The position numbers and the translations under genes were made by a program. From contig NZ_JACNMM010000009.1 in the NCBI RefSeq assembly GCF_020529025.1, positions 164,923 to 228,922 on the forward strand: a stretch of 64,000 bases of DNA, given 5' to 3'. This document shows, piece after piece, positions 49,193 through 57,650 of the stretch. Origin of the DNA: Oceaniglobus trochenteri (GTDB taxonomy: Bacteria; Pseudomonadota; Alphaproteobacteria; Rhodobacterales; Rhodobacteraceae). The notes beneath the pieces are model-generated. The model saw nothing but the letters and a program-made list of their open reading frames with translations. It was not told where the DNA came from and made no database searches. Numbering within the stretch: position 1 is the stretch's first letter; each line of letters starts with the position of its first letter.

Positions 49193-51127
49193 ATGCGGTG
49201 GATTTTTCGGGGTGTTCTGGGGCTGATCCTGCTGTGCATCGTGGCCGTGATCACGCTCTTGTTCCTGCCTGCCGAAAAGATCGCCTCGCTGGTGGAAAGC
49301 CGGTTCCAGCAGGCCACGGGCCGCGCGATGACGGTGACGGGCGATGTGCGCCCGACGATCTGGCCCAGCCTGGGCGTGACCACCGGTGCCGTGACCATCG
49401 CCAACGCCCCCTGGTCGGATGCGGGGCCGATGCTGCGCGCCGAAAGCCTTTCGGTTTCGGTTGACCTGGCGAAACTGATCCGGGGCAATATCCACGTCAC
49501 CGGCGTCAGCGCGACGGCGCCCGACATATTGCTTGAAATCGGGCCGGGCGGGCAGGGCAACTGGGAGTTCGAAACCTCCGGCGGCGGCGATGACAGCAGC
49601 GGCGCGGCTGGCGGGCTGCCCGAACTGACCATCGACCGGGCCGAGGTGAAGCGCGGCGCCCTGCGGTTCCGTGACCGGCGCAGCGGCAGCGATCTGAGCC
49701 TCAAGGCCGTGGATGCGACGCTGACCCTGCCCTCGATGCGGGGCAAGGCCACCCTTGAGCTGAGCGCGCTGATGAACGACAAGCCCCTGCGCCTGAAGTC
49801 CACCATCGACGGGCTGGCGGCCTTTGTCGAACGAGGCGCGGTCCCGGTCTCGGCCGAGGCGACGCTGGGCGCCGCCAAGGCCGGTTTTTCGGGGCGGGCG
49901 GGGCTGACACCGCTGGCGGCGGCGGGGCGGCTGACGGCGGATCTTGGCGATCTGTCCGACATCATGGGCCTGATGGGCCAATCCGCGCCCGGCCTGCCCC
50001 AGGGGCTGGGGCGCGACAAGGTGGCGTTGGTGGGCGATGTCACCTTTACCGACAACCTGCTGAACCTGCGCAGCGCCACCGTGACGCTGGACAACAACAG
50101 CCTGGCCGGCGATGCCGACCTGAACCTGCAGGGCGACCGTCCGGCGCTGAACGCCAAGCTGGCGACCGGCGCGCTTGACCTGTCGGGCCTGTCGGGCAGC
50201 GAGACCGGCGGCGGCACCACCAGCACCGGTTGGAGCAGTGCGCCCATCGACGTCAGCGGTTTGCAGGCGATGGATGCCAAGATCTCGCTGGTGGCCACAT
50301 CGGTCAGGATCGGCGCCACCACTCTGGGCGCGACGAACCTCTACACCGTCCTTGACCGGGGCCGCGCCGTGACCGAGATCCGCCAGCTTCAGGCCTATGG
50401 CGGCAACATCGACGGGTCGGTCGTGGTCAACAGCCGCGGCGGCCTGTCGACGCGCGTCGACGTGAACGGTTCGGCCCTGGCGATTTCCAGGCTGTTCAAC
50501 GAATTGCTGGGCTATGACCGCCTGGTGGCCGAGGGCAACCTTTCGCTGAACGTTCTGGGCGTGGGCAACGACATGAACACGCTGATGCATTCGCTGAAGG
50601 GCGAGGGACGGTTTTCCACCGGCGCGGGCGAGCTGCTGGGGTTCGACCTCGTGGGCATGCTGCGCACGCTCGATCCGAATTTCCGTGGCGCGGGCAGCAA
50701 GACGATCTTCGACAGGATCAGCGCGTCATTCACCATCACCGACGGCGTACTGCGCAACACCGACCTTTCGCTTCTCGCGCCCCTGATATCGGCCAGCGGC
50801 GGCGGGCAGGTGGGCCTGGGCGAACAGACCCTGAATTTCCGCGTGGTCCCGCGGCTTCTGGCGGGCGAGGGGATCGAGGTGCCGATCCTGGTCACCGGCC
50901 CCTGGTCCGCCCCGAAATTCAAGCTGGATTTGGAAGGTGTGGCCAGGGAAAAGCTCAAGGAAGAGGGCAAACAGCTTGAGGAAAAGGCCAAGGAGGCCGC
51001 CCGCCGCAAGTTGGAAGAGGAACTGGGCACCCCCATAACCGACGGCCGCTCGGCCGAGGATGCGATCAAGAAGCGGCTTGAGGAAGAGGCGAAAAAGGGG
51101 CTGCTGGACCTGCTGGGCGGGAACTGA
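49193..51127 (+). CDS. AsmA family protein
   Basis: 644 residues. A single N-terminal membrane helix (about 5-25) is followed by the AsmA N-terminal motif (LVESRFQQATGRAMTVTGDVRP). A long beta-rich periplasmic region follows, with the AsmA C-terminal domain (about 440-580; ELLGFDLVGMLRTL). AsmA-like proteins are thought to form lipid-transfer bridges and affect outer-membrane composition. The last about 65 residues are highly charged and helical (Lys/Glu-rich, EEKAKEAARRKLEEE). Start has a GGAGG site. Confidence 0.87.
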   Translation: MRWIFRGVLGLILLCIVAVITLLFLPAEKIASLVESRFQQATGRAMTVTGDVRPTIWPSLGVTTGAVTIANAPWSDAGPMLRAESLSVSVDLAKLIRGNIHVTGVSATAPDILLEIGPGGQGNWEFETSGGGDDSSGAAGGLPELTIDRAEVKRGALRFRDRRSGSDLSLKAVDATLTLPSMRGKATLELSALMNDKPLRLKSTIDGLAAFVERGAVPVSAEATLGAAKAGFSGRAGLTPLAAAGRLTADLGDLSDIMGLMGQSAPGLPQGLGRDKVALVGDVTFTDNLLNLRSATVTLDNNSLAGDADLNLQGDRPALNAKLATGALDLSGLSGSETGGGTTSTGWSSAPIDVSGLQAMDAKISLVATSVRIGATTLGATNLYTVLDRGRAVTEIRQLQAYGGNIDGSVVVNSRGGLSTRVDVNGSALAISRLFNELLGYDRLVAEGNLSLNVLGVGNDMNTLMHSLKGEGRFSTGAGELLGFDLVGMLRTLDPNFRGAGSKTIFDRISASFTITDGVLRNTDLSLLAPLISASGGGQVGLGEQTLNFRVVPRLLAGEGIEVPILVTGPWSAPKFKLDLEGVAREKLKEEGKQLEEKAKEAARRKLEEELGTPITDGRSAEDAIKKRLEEEAKKGLLDLLGGN

Positions 51128-51643
51128 GCGGCGCAACCTGTATCACCCAGCGGCAGCTAGGATACTCATGATGGGCAAAGCCAGATTGACGGCGCCGGCC
51201 TTGTCAGGTCTTCGCCCGCAGGTGTCGCGGGTTTTCTATCGCTTCCGGGCGCGCGGGTTGGGCACCTGATTTTGGCGGTGCAGACGGGATGCTTGCCGCT
51301 GCGCCTTGAGAAAAGGGCGTAGACGCCTTTCCGAGAAAAAGGCGAAGGCCGAGTTCAGAAGCGACCAGCAAGGTGCAAAACCGAATATGCCCACAAGCAC
51401 CCAATCAACGGTCGTCATGAACTGGCTCTTTCTCTAGCCACTGGAATACTCCCTGCTTCGCGGGCCGGTCATCACGACATAAAATCAGGAAACTGGCGAA
51501 ACTAAGACCGTCTCTGGTTTCAGGCACTCTTGTTCGCCGCGCCTGCACTTACCGACCTACTGGGGTTCAAAGACCAAAACATCGCCAAGGAAAACTCTTT
51601 GCAGTATCGTCCGGGAAGCGAGAATTGCAGCGCCGCGCCGATA
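51128..51643. other. 516-bp gap of atypical composition, possible gene remnant
   Basis: Between the AsmA gene and the VOC gene. By eye it is less GC-rich than its neighbours and codon use in all frames is atypical. One small minus-strand ORF (51236-51418, listed separately) is the only candidate gene. Short coding-like stretches in several frames at 51520-51640 could be decayed sequence. No transposase, integrase or tRNA was seen. Confidence 0.5.
51236..51418 (-). CDS. Possible small membrane protein
   Basis: 60-residue ORF with one hydrophobic helix (about residues 6-29: WVLVGIFGFAPCW followed by a Phe/Ala-rich end) and a very basic C-terminus (SERRLRPFLKAQRQ and a final RARKR). The topology of a small tail-in membrane protein is plausible. 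The ribosome site is weak (AGAAAGAG) and codon use is unlike neighbours. Unrecognised; could be spurious. Confidence 0.35.
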   Translation of the reverse strand: MTTVDWVLVGIFGFAPCWSLLNSAFAFFSERRLRPFLKAQRQASRLHRQNQVPNPRARKR

Positions 51644-52060
51644 TCATCCGTCGCGTCCGGGTTCCTTCGGGTCGTTGGAGAACAGGGCGATCTTGTTGCC
51701 CTGCGGGTCGCGCAGATACCCGACATAGAAATGCGGACCGTAGGACTCCCGAAACCCGGGCAGCCCTTCGTCAATGCCGCCTGCGGCAAGCGCTGCGGCA
51801 TGAAGGTCACGCACTTGTTGCTGATTCCCGACCTCGAAGGCAACCATGGCGCCATTCCCGGCCGAGGCCGGAAGGCCATTGAAGGTCGGCTTGACGTAGA
51901 AATCCGGCAGCGCGCAAGATTGGCCCTCTTGCACGGGCAGTGTGAAGCTCAGGCCCTCGGGGCCCTCTTCCAGCCGATAGTCGAGGGTCGGCAGAAAGGC
52001 AGAGTAGAAGCGCCTGGCGCGGGCCATATCGTCGGCCCCGACAGTGACATATGCAATCAA
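51644..52060 (-). CDS. VOC (glyoxalase/bleomycin resistance-like) family protein
   Basis: 138 residues from a TTG at 52060 giving MIAYVTVGADDMARARRFYSA (split by motif), the usual start of this family, with a GGGAAGGGA site upstream. An ATG at 52111 would overlap the hbd 3' end. The paired beta-alpha-beta-beta-beta modules are visible, the second ending in YVGYLRDPQGNKIALFS, where the metal-binding Glu is replaced by Lys/Ala neighbours. Substrate unknown. Confidence 0.75.
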   Translation of the reverse strand: MIAYVTVGADDMARARRFYSAFLPTLDYRLEEGPEGLSFTLPVQEGQSCALPDFYVKPTFNGLPASAGNGAMVAFEVGNQQQVRDLHAAALAAGGIDEGLPGFRESYGPHFYVGYLRDPQGNKIALFSNDPKEPGRDG

Positions 52061-52088
52061 GCTGCTTGGTCCCTTCCCATCCCTACGG

Positions 52089-52964
52089 CTAGCGCGTCGG
52101 CACAGGCTCATCGCCGCGATAGTCGTAGAAGCCGCGCCCGGATTTGCGGCCCAGCCATCCGGCCTCGACGTATTTCGTCAACAGCGGGCAGGGGCGGTAC
52201 TTGGTGTCGGCCAGCCCGTCGTGCAGCACGTTCATGATGGCAAGGCAGGTATCGAGGCCAATGAAATCGGCCAGTTCCAGCGGCCCCATGGGGTGGTTCG
52301 TGCCCAGTTTCATCGCCATGTCGATGGACCGGACATTCCCGACGCCTTCGTACAGCGTATAGACCGCCTCGTTGATCATCGGCATCAGGATGCGGTTGAC
52401 GATGAAGGCCGGAAAATCCTCGGCCGTGGCGGCCGTCTTGCCCAGCCGCTCCACCACGGTGTGGCAGGCGTCGAAGGTTTCCTTGTCGGTGGCGATGCCG
52501 CGGATCAGTTCCACCAGCTGCATCACCGGCACCGGGTTCATGAAATGGAACCCCATGAATTTTTCCGGCCGGTCGGTGCGGCTGGCCAGGCGGGTGATGG
52601 AGATCGACGAGGTATTCGAGGTGAGGATCGTCGTCGGCTTCAGGTGCGGCACGAGGTCTTCGAAGATGGCGGTCTTCACCGTCTCGCGTTCGGTCGCGGC
52701 TTCGATCACCAGGTCGGTGTCGCCCAGATCGGACAGTTGCATCGTGGACGAGATCCGCCCCATGGCGGTGTCCTTGTCAGCCTGGCTGATCTTTTCGCGG
52801 CTGACCTGGCGGGTCAGGTTGCGGTCGATCAGCTTGCGCGCCTTGTCGAGGCTGTCCTGGCTGATGTCGGTCATCACCACGTCATACCCGGCCAGCGCAA
52901 AGACATGGGCGATGCCGTTGCCCATCTGCCCCGCGCCCACGATACCGACCCGCTGAATGTCCAT
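52089..52964 (-). CDS. hbd: 3-hydroxybutyryl-CoA dehydrogenase
   Basis: 291 residues from the ATG at 52964 with a GAGGGG site. N-terminal Rossmann domain (GIVGAGQMGNGIA, 8-20), SNTSSISIT, catalytic His in GFHFMNPVPVM, and a C-terminal helical domain (GVGNVRSIDMAMKLGTNHPMGPLELAD, in parts). It interconverts (S)-3-hydroxybutyryl-CoA and acetoacetyl-CoA with NAD(P). The nearby etfBA genes suggest a fatty acid/short-chain acyl-CoA oxidation neighbourhood. Confidence 0.93.
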   Translation of the reverse strand: MDIQRVGIVGAGQMGNGIAHVFALAGYDVVMTDISQDSLDKARKLIDRNLTRQVSREKISQADKDTAMGRISSTMQLSDLGDTDLVIEAATERETVKTAIFEDLVPHLKPTTILTSNTSSISITRLASRTDRPEKFMGFHFMNPVPVMQLVELIRGIATDKETFDACHTVVERLGKTAATAEDFPAFIVNRILMPMINEAVYTLYEGVGNVRSIDMAMKLGTNHPMGPLELADFIGLDTCLAIMNVLHDGLADTKYRPCPLLTKYVEAGWLGRKSGRGFYDYRGDEPVPTR

Positions 52965-53124
52965 GATCCGCCCCTCTGCTTGTTCGCGCGACATTATGCG
53001 GCGGCGCAGCAGCTGTGCAAGGCGCAATCCCGACAGATGTAATCGTTCAAAATGGCGCGTTAGCGGATTGATCACCCTTGGCCTTCATAAACACCCCCGG
53101 GTGAGATTGAAAATTGGGTGAGTC

Positions 53125-53949
53125 ATGGCTTATGAAAATATGCCCGGGCCTGCGCTGGATTATGCGCCATGCAGGTACGGCAGATCGAAACTGGTGTTTC
53201 GCGGCCCCGCGCAACGGCTGACGGGTGATTTCATCGCGGTTCTGGGCGGGTCCGAAACCTATGGCCGCTATCTGCCCGATCCCTATCCGGCGCTGGTGCA
53301 GGACCGTACCGGGGTGCGGACGGTCAACTTCGGTTACATGAATGCCGGCGTCGATGTCTTTCTGCACGACGAAACCGTGATCGAGGCTTGTCGCCGTGCC
53401 CGGGCAGTGGTGTTGCAGGTGACGGGGGCGCAGAACCTTTCGAACAGGTTCTACTCGGTGCATCCACGCCGCAACGACCGTTTCGTGCGCGCCAGCCCGA
53501 TGATGCGCGCGGTCTTCCCCGAGGTGGACTTTACCGAGTTTCACTTTACCGGCCACATGCTGGACGCGCTGGCCCGCACCTCCGAGGCGCGCTTTGCCCT
53601 GATCCGCGACGAACTGCGCCGCGTCTGGGTGCAGCGGATGAATCTGCTGATGGCGCAGATCGCCCGCCCGGTGATCCTTCTCTGGATGGCCGACCGCGGG
53701 CCCGACGATCCGGCCGAAAGCGCCGGGGACGGGGCGCCGATGTTCGTGACCCGGCGGATGCTGCGCCAGTTGCGGGGGCGGATCGCCCGCATCGTCGAAC
53801 ACTGCCCGCCGGGGGGGCAGGGCGCGGGCACGACCGAGGGCAAGGTGTTCAGCCCGCTGGAGGCGCCGGCCGCGCTGTTGATGCCCGGCCCCGACGCGCA
53901 TGAGGCCGTGGCCGAGGCGCTGGAGCGGGTGCTGATGCGTCCGGACTGA
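53125..53949 (+). CDS. Uncharacterised protein with SGNH-like motifs (DUF6473-like)
   Basis: 274 residues, no signal peptide or membrane segment. It has a GDSL/SGNH-like arrangement: block I GGSETYG with candidate Ser43, a later GAQN (N104) where block III Gly/Asn would lie, and DAH (D257, H259) near the C-terminus, though this is one residue shorter than the classical D-x-x-H. From memory it resembles the Rhodobacteraceae DUF6473 family; that name is not certain. It sits alone between hbd (divergent) and etfA (convergent). Activity unknown. Confidence 0.65.
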   Translation: MAYENMPGPALDYAPCRYGRSKLVFRGPAQRLTGDFIAVLGGSETYGRYLPDPYPALVQDRTGVRTVNFGYMNAGVDVFLHDETVIEACRRARAVVLQVTGAQNLSNRFYSVHPRRNDRFVRASPMMRAVFPEVDFTEFHFTGHMLDALARTSEARFALIRDELRRVWVQRMNLLMAQIARPVILLWMADRGPDDPAESAGDGAPMFVTRRMLRQLRGRIARIVEHCPPGGQGAGTTEGKVFSPLEAPAALLMPGPDAHEAVAEALERVLMRPD

Positions 53950-53958
53950 CCGCGCACG

Positions 53959-53988
53959 AAAAAGGCCCGCCACCAAGGGTGACGGGCC
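53959..53988 (-). terminator. Intrinsic terminator of etfBA
   Basis: Minus strand: an extended stem (GGCCCG.CACC / GGTG.CGGGCC, one internal mismatch) with a short loop, followed directly by TTTTT. It lies 24 bp after the etfA stop, in the gap with the convergent gene. It could also serve the opposite strand weakly. Confidence 0.88.
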
Positions 53989-54011
53989 CATTGTTCATTC
54001 GTGCCAATGGC

Positions 54012-54938
54012 TCAGAGCTTGCTTTCCAGTTCAGGCACCGCATCGAAAAGATCGGCGACAAGGCCGTAATCGGCCACCTGGAAGATCGGCGCCTCTTCGT
54101 CCTTATTGATAGCGACGATGATCTTGCTGTCCTTCATCCCCGCCAGGTGCTGGATCGCGCCGGAAATGCCGATGGCGATGTAAAGCTCGGGCGCCACCAC
54201 CTTGCCGGTCTGGCCCACCTGCCAGTCGTTGGGCGCATAGCCCGAATCCACGGCGGCACGGCTGGCCCCCACGGCGGCGCCCAGCTTGTCGGCCAGCTTC
54301 TCGACGATGGCGAAGTTCTCCTCGCTGCCCACGCCGCGCCCGCCGGAAACGACGATGCCGGCGCTGGTCAGGTCGGGGCGGTCGCTTTCGGCCACCTTGT
54401 CCTCGACCCATTCGGACAGGCCGGGGTTCTCGACCGCCGACAGGTTTTCGACGGTCGCGCTGCCGCCGGTTTCGGCCGCGTCGAAGGCCGAGGTGCGGAT
54501 CGTCACGACCTTGATGGCATCGCCGGATTTCACCGTCTGCACCGCGTTGCCGGCATAGATCGGGCGCTCAAAGGTGTCGGTATCGACGATGGCCGACACA
54601 TCCGACAGCACCATCACGTCCAGCAGGGCGGCGACGCGGGGCAGGATGTTCTTGGCATCCGTGGTGGCGGGGGCCACGACATGGCTGTAATCCCCGGCCA
54701 GCGACACCAGCAGCGCCGCGACAGGTTCGGCCAGCCGGTGGTCATAGGCCGGGTCTTCGGCGCAAAGAACCTTGGCCACGCCACTGATCGTCGCCGCCTC
54801 CTTGGCCGCATCGGCGGCCTTGGCGCCACAGCACAGCACGGTGACATCGCCCAGCGGCGCACAGGCGGTCACGGCCTTGCCGGTGGCATCCATGTTCAGC
54901 GCCCCGTCGGTCACTTCGCCCAGAAGAAGAACAGCCAT
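54012..54938 (-). CDS. etfA: Electron transfer flavoprotein alpha subunit
   Basis: 308 residues. The C-terminal FAD-binding domain has the ETF-alpha signature ([17 protein letters not shown], then [15 protein letters not shown] and [15 protein letters not shown]). The ETF heterodimer collects electrons from acyl-CoA dehydrogenases and passes them to ETF:ubiquinone oxidoreductase. The start codon overlaps the etfB stop by one base; a strong terminator follows. Confidence 0.97.
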   Translation of the reverse strand: MAVLLLGEVTDGALNMDATGKAVTACAPLGDVTVLCCGAKAADAAKEAATISGVAKVLCAEDPAYDHRLAEPVAALLVSLAGDYSHVVAPATTDAKNILPRVAALLDVMVLSDVSAIVDTDTFERPIYAGNAVQTVKSGDAIKVVTIRTSAFDAAETGGSATVENLSAVENPGLSEWVEDKVAESDRPDLTSAGIVVSGGRGVGSEENFAIVEKLADKLGAAVGASRAAVDSGYAPNDWQVGQTGKVVAPELYIAIGISGAIQHLAGMKDSKIIVAINKDEEAPIFQVADYGLVADLFDAVPELESKL

Positions 54939-55699
54939 CAGATCACCCCCGCTTCGTCTTTCAGTTTCGCAATCAGCTCATCCACCGAACCGACCATGAC
55001 CCCCGCCTTGCGCGCCTCGGGCTCGGAGGTGGACACGACCGTCAGGCGCGGCGTGACATCGACGCCGTAATCGCCCGGAGTCTTCTCTTCCAGCGGCTTC
55101 TTCTTGGCCTTCATGATATTGGGAAGGCTGGCATAACGCGGCTCGTTCAGGCGCAGATCGACCGACACGATGGCGGGCATCTTCACCTTGATGGTCTGCA
55201 GACCGCCGTCCACCTCGCGGGTGACGGTGGCATGGTCGCCCTCGATCTCCAGCTTGCTGGCAAAGGTCGCCTGGCTCCAGCCCAGAAGCGCGGCCATCAT
55301 CTGGCCGGTGGCGTTCATGTCGTTGTCAATGGCCTGCTTGCCGCAGACCACCAGGCCCACGCCCTCTTCCTCGGCCACGCCCTTCAGGATCTTGGCCACG
55401 GCCAGGGGTTCGATATCGGTGTGCACGTCATCGGCGGCCACCACCAGGATCGCGCGGTCGGCCCCCATGGCCAGGGCGGTGCGCAGGGTTTCCTGGCTTT
55501 GCTTCACCCCGATGGACACGGCGATCACTTCCTCGACGGCGCCCTTTTCCTTCAGGCGGATGGCTTCTTCCACCGCGATCTCGTCGAAGGGGTTCATCGA
55601 CATCTTGACGTTGGCCAGATCGACACCGCTTCCGTCCGCCTTCACACGAACCTTCACGTTGTAGTCAATCACACGCTTGACCGGCACCAGCACCTTCAT
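54938..55699 (-). CDS. etfB: Electron transfer flavoprotein beta subunit
   Basis: 253 residues. [19 protein letters not shown] is the classic opening; the AMP-binding [18 protein letters not shown] motif and a C-terminal recognition-loop region ([21 protein letters not shown]) are present. It is the AMP-binding partner of EtfA. The ribosome site GAGGAG is preceded by a GC-rich hairpin in the leader. First gene of the etfBA operon. Confidence 0.97.
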   Translation of the reverse strand: MKVLVPVKRVIDYNVKVRVKADGSGVDLANVKMSMNPFDEIAVEEAIRLKEKGAVEEVIAVSIGVKQSQETLRTALAMGADRAILVVAADDVHTDIEPLAVAKILKGVAEEEGVGLVVCGKQAIDNDMNATGQMMAALLGWSQATFASKLEIEGDHATVTREVDGGLQTIKVKMPAIVSVDLRLNEPRYASLPNIMKAKKKPLEEKTPGDYGVDVTPRLTVVSTSEPEARKAGVMVGSVDELIAKLKDEAGVI

Positions 55700-55719
55700 C
55701 GGCGTATCTCCTCAACCAG

Positions 55720-55740
55720 GGCGCCCGGGGGCGCCTTTTT
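55720..55740 (+). terminator. Hairpin with T-run in the etfB leader
   Basis: GGCGCC-CGGG-GGCGCC followed by TTTTT on the plus strand, i.e. an intrinsic-terminator shape facing away from etfB. No plus-strand gene ends here, so it may stop antisense transcription. On the minus strand it is a hairpin 5 nt before the CTGGTTGAGGAG region, and might affect ribosome access. Confidence 0.45.
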
Positions 55741-55858
55741 CCGAATTGCAACAAGAGTTAGCGTGACGGCGCCCCGGAAAACAGTGCAAAATCGACGCCC
55801 CGGCCCCCGGCGACGCCGCGTCCGTGCCGGAAGGCCCTGCCGCACAAGGCGCCCCGGG

Positions 55859-55925
55859 TTTCTTTCTTGTCAAAAATACTCCCGCCGGAGGCTCCGCCGC
55901 CCACCGCCCGAACAGGGGGTGGCGG
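55859..55925 (-). repeat. Intergenic hairpin-plus-tail element, copy G (CAAGAAAGA subtype)
   Basis: Read on the minus strand: a stem with one bulge (CCGCCACC / GGTGGCGG, 55897-55925), then GAGCCTCCGGCGGG, then GAGTATTTTTGA plus CAAGAAAGA (ending at 55859). It lies 3' of the adenosyltransferase gene, in its direction, and upstream of etfB. Two palindromic structures share this 268-bp gap. Confidence 0.62.
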
Positions 55926-55967
55926 TTCGCGCTTCCGCTTGCCGGGCGTGCCCTCTGCGCTGCCTGC

Positions 55968-56543
55968 TCAGCGGTTCGCGCCCGGAACCCACAGGACATC
56001 GGCGCGCCCGTCGTCGTTGGCGATGCGCGATGCGACAAAGAACCAGTCGGACAGGCGGTTCAGATACCGCAGCCCGGCCTCGTTCAGGGGCTCCACCTCG
56101 GCCAGTTCCACCGACAGCCGCTCGGCCCGGCGCGAAACCGTGCGGCAGAGGTGCAGTTGCGCCGCCAGCGCCGAACCGCCCGGTAGAACGAAACTGCGCA
56201 GAGGCTCCAGCGCCGCGTTCATCGCGTCGATCTCGGATTCCAGCCGGCTCACCTGGGCATCGACCATGCGCAGAGGCTGATACTCGGCCTCGTGGTCGCG
56301 GTCCGGGTCGGGGCGGCAGAGGTCGGCGCCCAGATCGAACAGGTCGTTCTGGATCATCGCCAGGCGGGCATCCATGTCGCCCGTGGCATGCTGGCGCGCC
56401 AGGCCCACGGTGGCGTTGGTTTCATCGACGGTGCCATAGGCGTTCACCCGCAGCGCATGTTTTGCCACGCGCGTGCCATTGCCCAGGGCGGTCTGCCCCT
56501 TGTCACCGGTTCTGGTGTAGATCTTCGACAGGACAACCATCAT
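55968..56543 (-). CDS. pduO: Cob(I)yrinic acid a,c-diamide adenosyltransferase (PduO type)
   Basis: 191 residues; tandem ATG codons at 56543 and 56540, either of which overlaps the upstream stop. PduO-family motifs: SKIYTRTGDKGQTAL (ATP site), RVNAYGTVDETNA, RTVSRRAERLSVEL, and LNRLSDWFFVASR at the C-terminus. It makes adenosylcobalamin from cob(I)alamin, needed by methylmalonyl-CoA and ethylmalonyl-CoA mutases. This is the PduO/MMAB fold, not the CobA/BtuR fold. Confidence 0.9.
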   Translation of the reverse strand: MMVVLSKIYTRTGDKGQTALGNGTRVAKHALRVNAYGTVDETNATVGLARQHATGDMDARLAMIQNDLFDLGADLCRPDPDRDHEAEYQPLRMVDAQVSRLESEIDAMNAALEPLRSFVLPGGSALAAQLHLCRTVSRRAERLSVELAEVEPLNEAGLRYLNRLSDWFFVASRIANDDGRADVLWVPGANR

Positions 56544-56749
56544 GAACCTCCCATGCGGCGGAAAAAGACGAATGCCAGGATCAGCACGATGGCGATGGCC
56601 TGGGCGTAGATGCGCCAGCGCATGATCCGGTTGGCATGCTTGCGGTTGAAGTCACCGCCCTTGGCGAATCCGCCGATCCCCAGAAGAAGGATGGCCAGAA
56701 CGATCAGGACGGCAACGGCGACAATGACGAAAAGCGGATCGTTGAACAT
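56540..56749 (-). CDS. Twin transmembrane helix small protein
   Basis: 69 residues with two hydrophobic segments (about 6-26 and 48-65) separated by a basic loop (GGDFNRKHANRIMRWR). It resembles the small HIG1-like twin-TM proteins found next to cob(I)alamin adenosyltransferase genes in Rhodobacteraceae. Stop overlaps the start of that gene. Function unknown. Confidence 0.8.
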   Translation of the reverse strand: MFNDPLFVIVAVAVLIVLAILLLGIGGFAKGGDFNRKHANRIMRWRIYAQAIAIVLILAFVFFRRMGGS

Positions 56750-56816
56750 GGTGCCTCGCGCTGTTTTGCCCTGACCTAGCGGGCCGGACGGAAAAAGCGA
56801 ACAGGATATTCGCAGG

Positions 56817-57650
56817 CTACCCTTTCAGGATCAGCCAGTCGAGCGCCCGTGTCGGCAGGATTCGCCTTGCGATGTTCATCAGTTTGGTCGGGGTTGTGAC
56901 ACGATAGCGCGGGGCGGGGCGGCGTGCCTCGATCGCGCGGATCAGCGCCCGGGTGGTGGCCGAGGGCGGCAGTTCGAACCGGTCGGGGCCGCGGCTTTCA
57001 TAGAGGCGGGGCAGGAGGCTGGATTCGTACTGCGCCCGCCGGGCCGAGGATTTCCAGTCGATCCAGCGTTCGAAATGCGGAACCGAATTGGCCCGGATGC
57101 GCGACGTGATCGGCCCGGGTTCGATCAGGACAACGTGGATCGGGGTGTCGGACATTTCCAGCCGCAGGGTATCGCTCAGCCCCTCCAGCGCGAACTTGCT
57201 GGCCACGTAGGCGCCGCGCCAGCGCAGCGTGACAAGGCCCAGCACCGATGAACAGTTCACGATTCGCCCGTGCCCCTGCGCCCGCATCACCGGAATCACC
57301 CGCGTCGTCAGGTCGTGCACGCCGAAGAGGTTGACCTCGAACAGGGCGCGCAGCCCGTCGCGCGGCAGATCCTCCAGCGCCCCGGGCAGGGCGAAGGCGC
57401 CGTTGTTGTAAAGCGCGTCAAGCGTGCCGCCCGTCGCCTCCAGCACTTCGGCCAGACCGGTGCTCAGCGTTTCGGGGCGGGCATAGTCGATCAGCGGCGC
57501 CGCCAGCCCCAGCGCGCGCAGCCTGTCGCAATCTGCCTCCTGGCGGCACGACGCGAAAACCTGCCAGCCGCGCCCGTGCAGGGCCAGCGCGGCGTCGTAA
57601 CCGATGCCGCTTGAGCAGCCGGTGATCAGGATCGAACGTTTTCGGTTCAC
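56817..57650 (-). CDS. Short-chain dehydrogenase/reductase
   Basis: 277 residues from a GTG at 57650 that overlaps the stop of the SH3 gene (GTGA). Classical SDR: ITGCSSGIG (cofactor loop), NNGAFA (NNAG variant), catalytic Ser in NCSSVLG and Tyr/Lys in YVASK. The extra C-terminal region (about 200-277) is basic. Substrate unknown. A longer in-frame extension runs into the upstream gene and is not real. Confidence 0.87.
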   Translation of the reverse strand: MNRKRSILITGCSSGIGYDAALALHGRGWQVFASCRQEADCDRLRALGLAAPLIDYARPETLSTGLAEVLEATGGTLDALYNNGAFALPGALEDLPRDGLRALFEVNLFGVHDLTTRVIPVMRAQGHGRIVNCSSVLGLVTLRWRGAYVASKFALEGLSDTLRLEMSDTPIHVVLIEPGPITSRIRANSVPHFERWIDWKSSARRAQYESSLLPRLYESRGPDRFELPPSATTRALIRAIEARRPAPRYRVTTPTKLMNIARRILPTRALDWLILKG

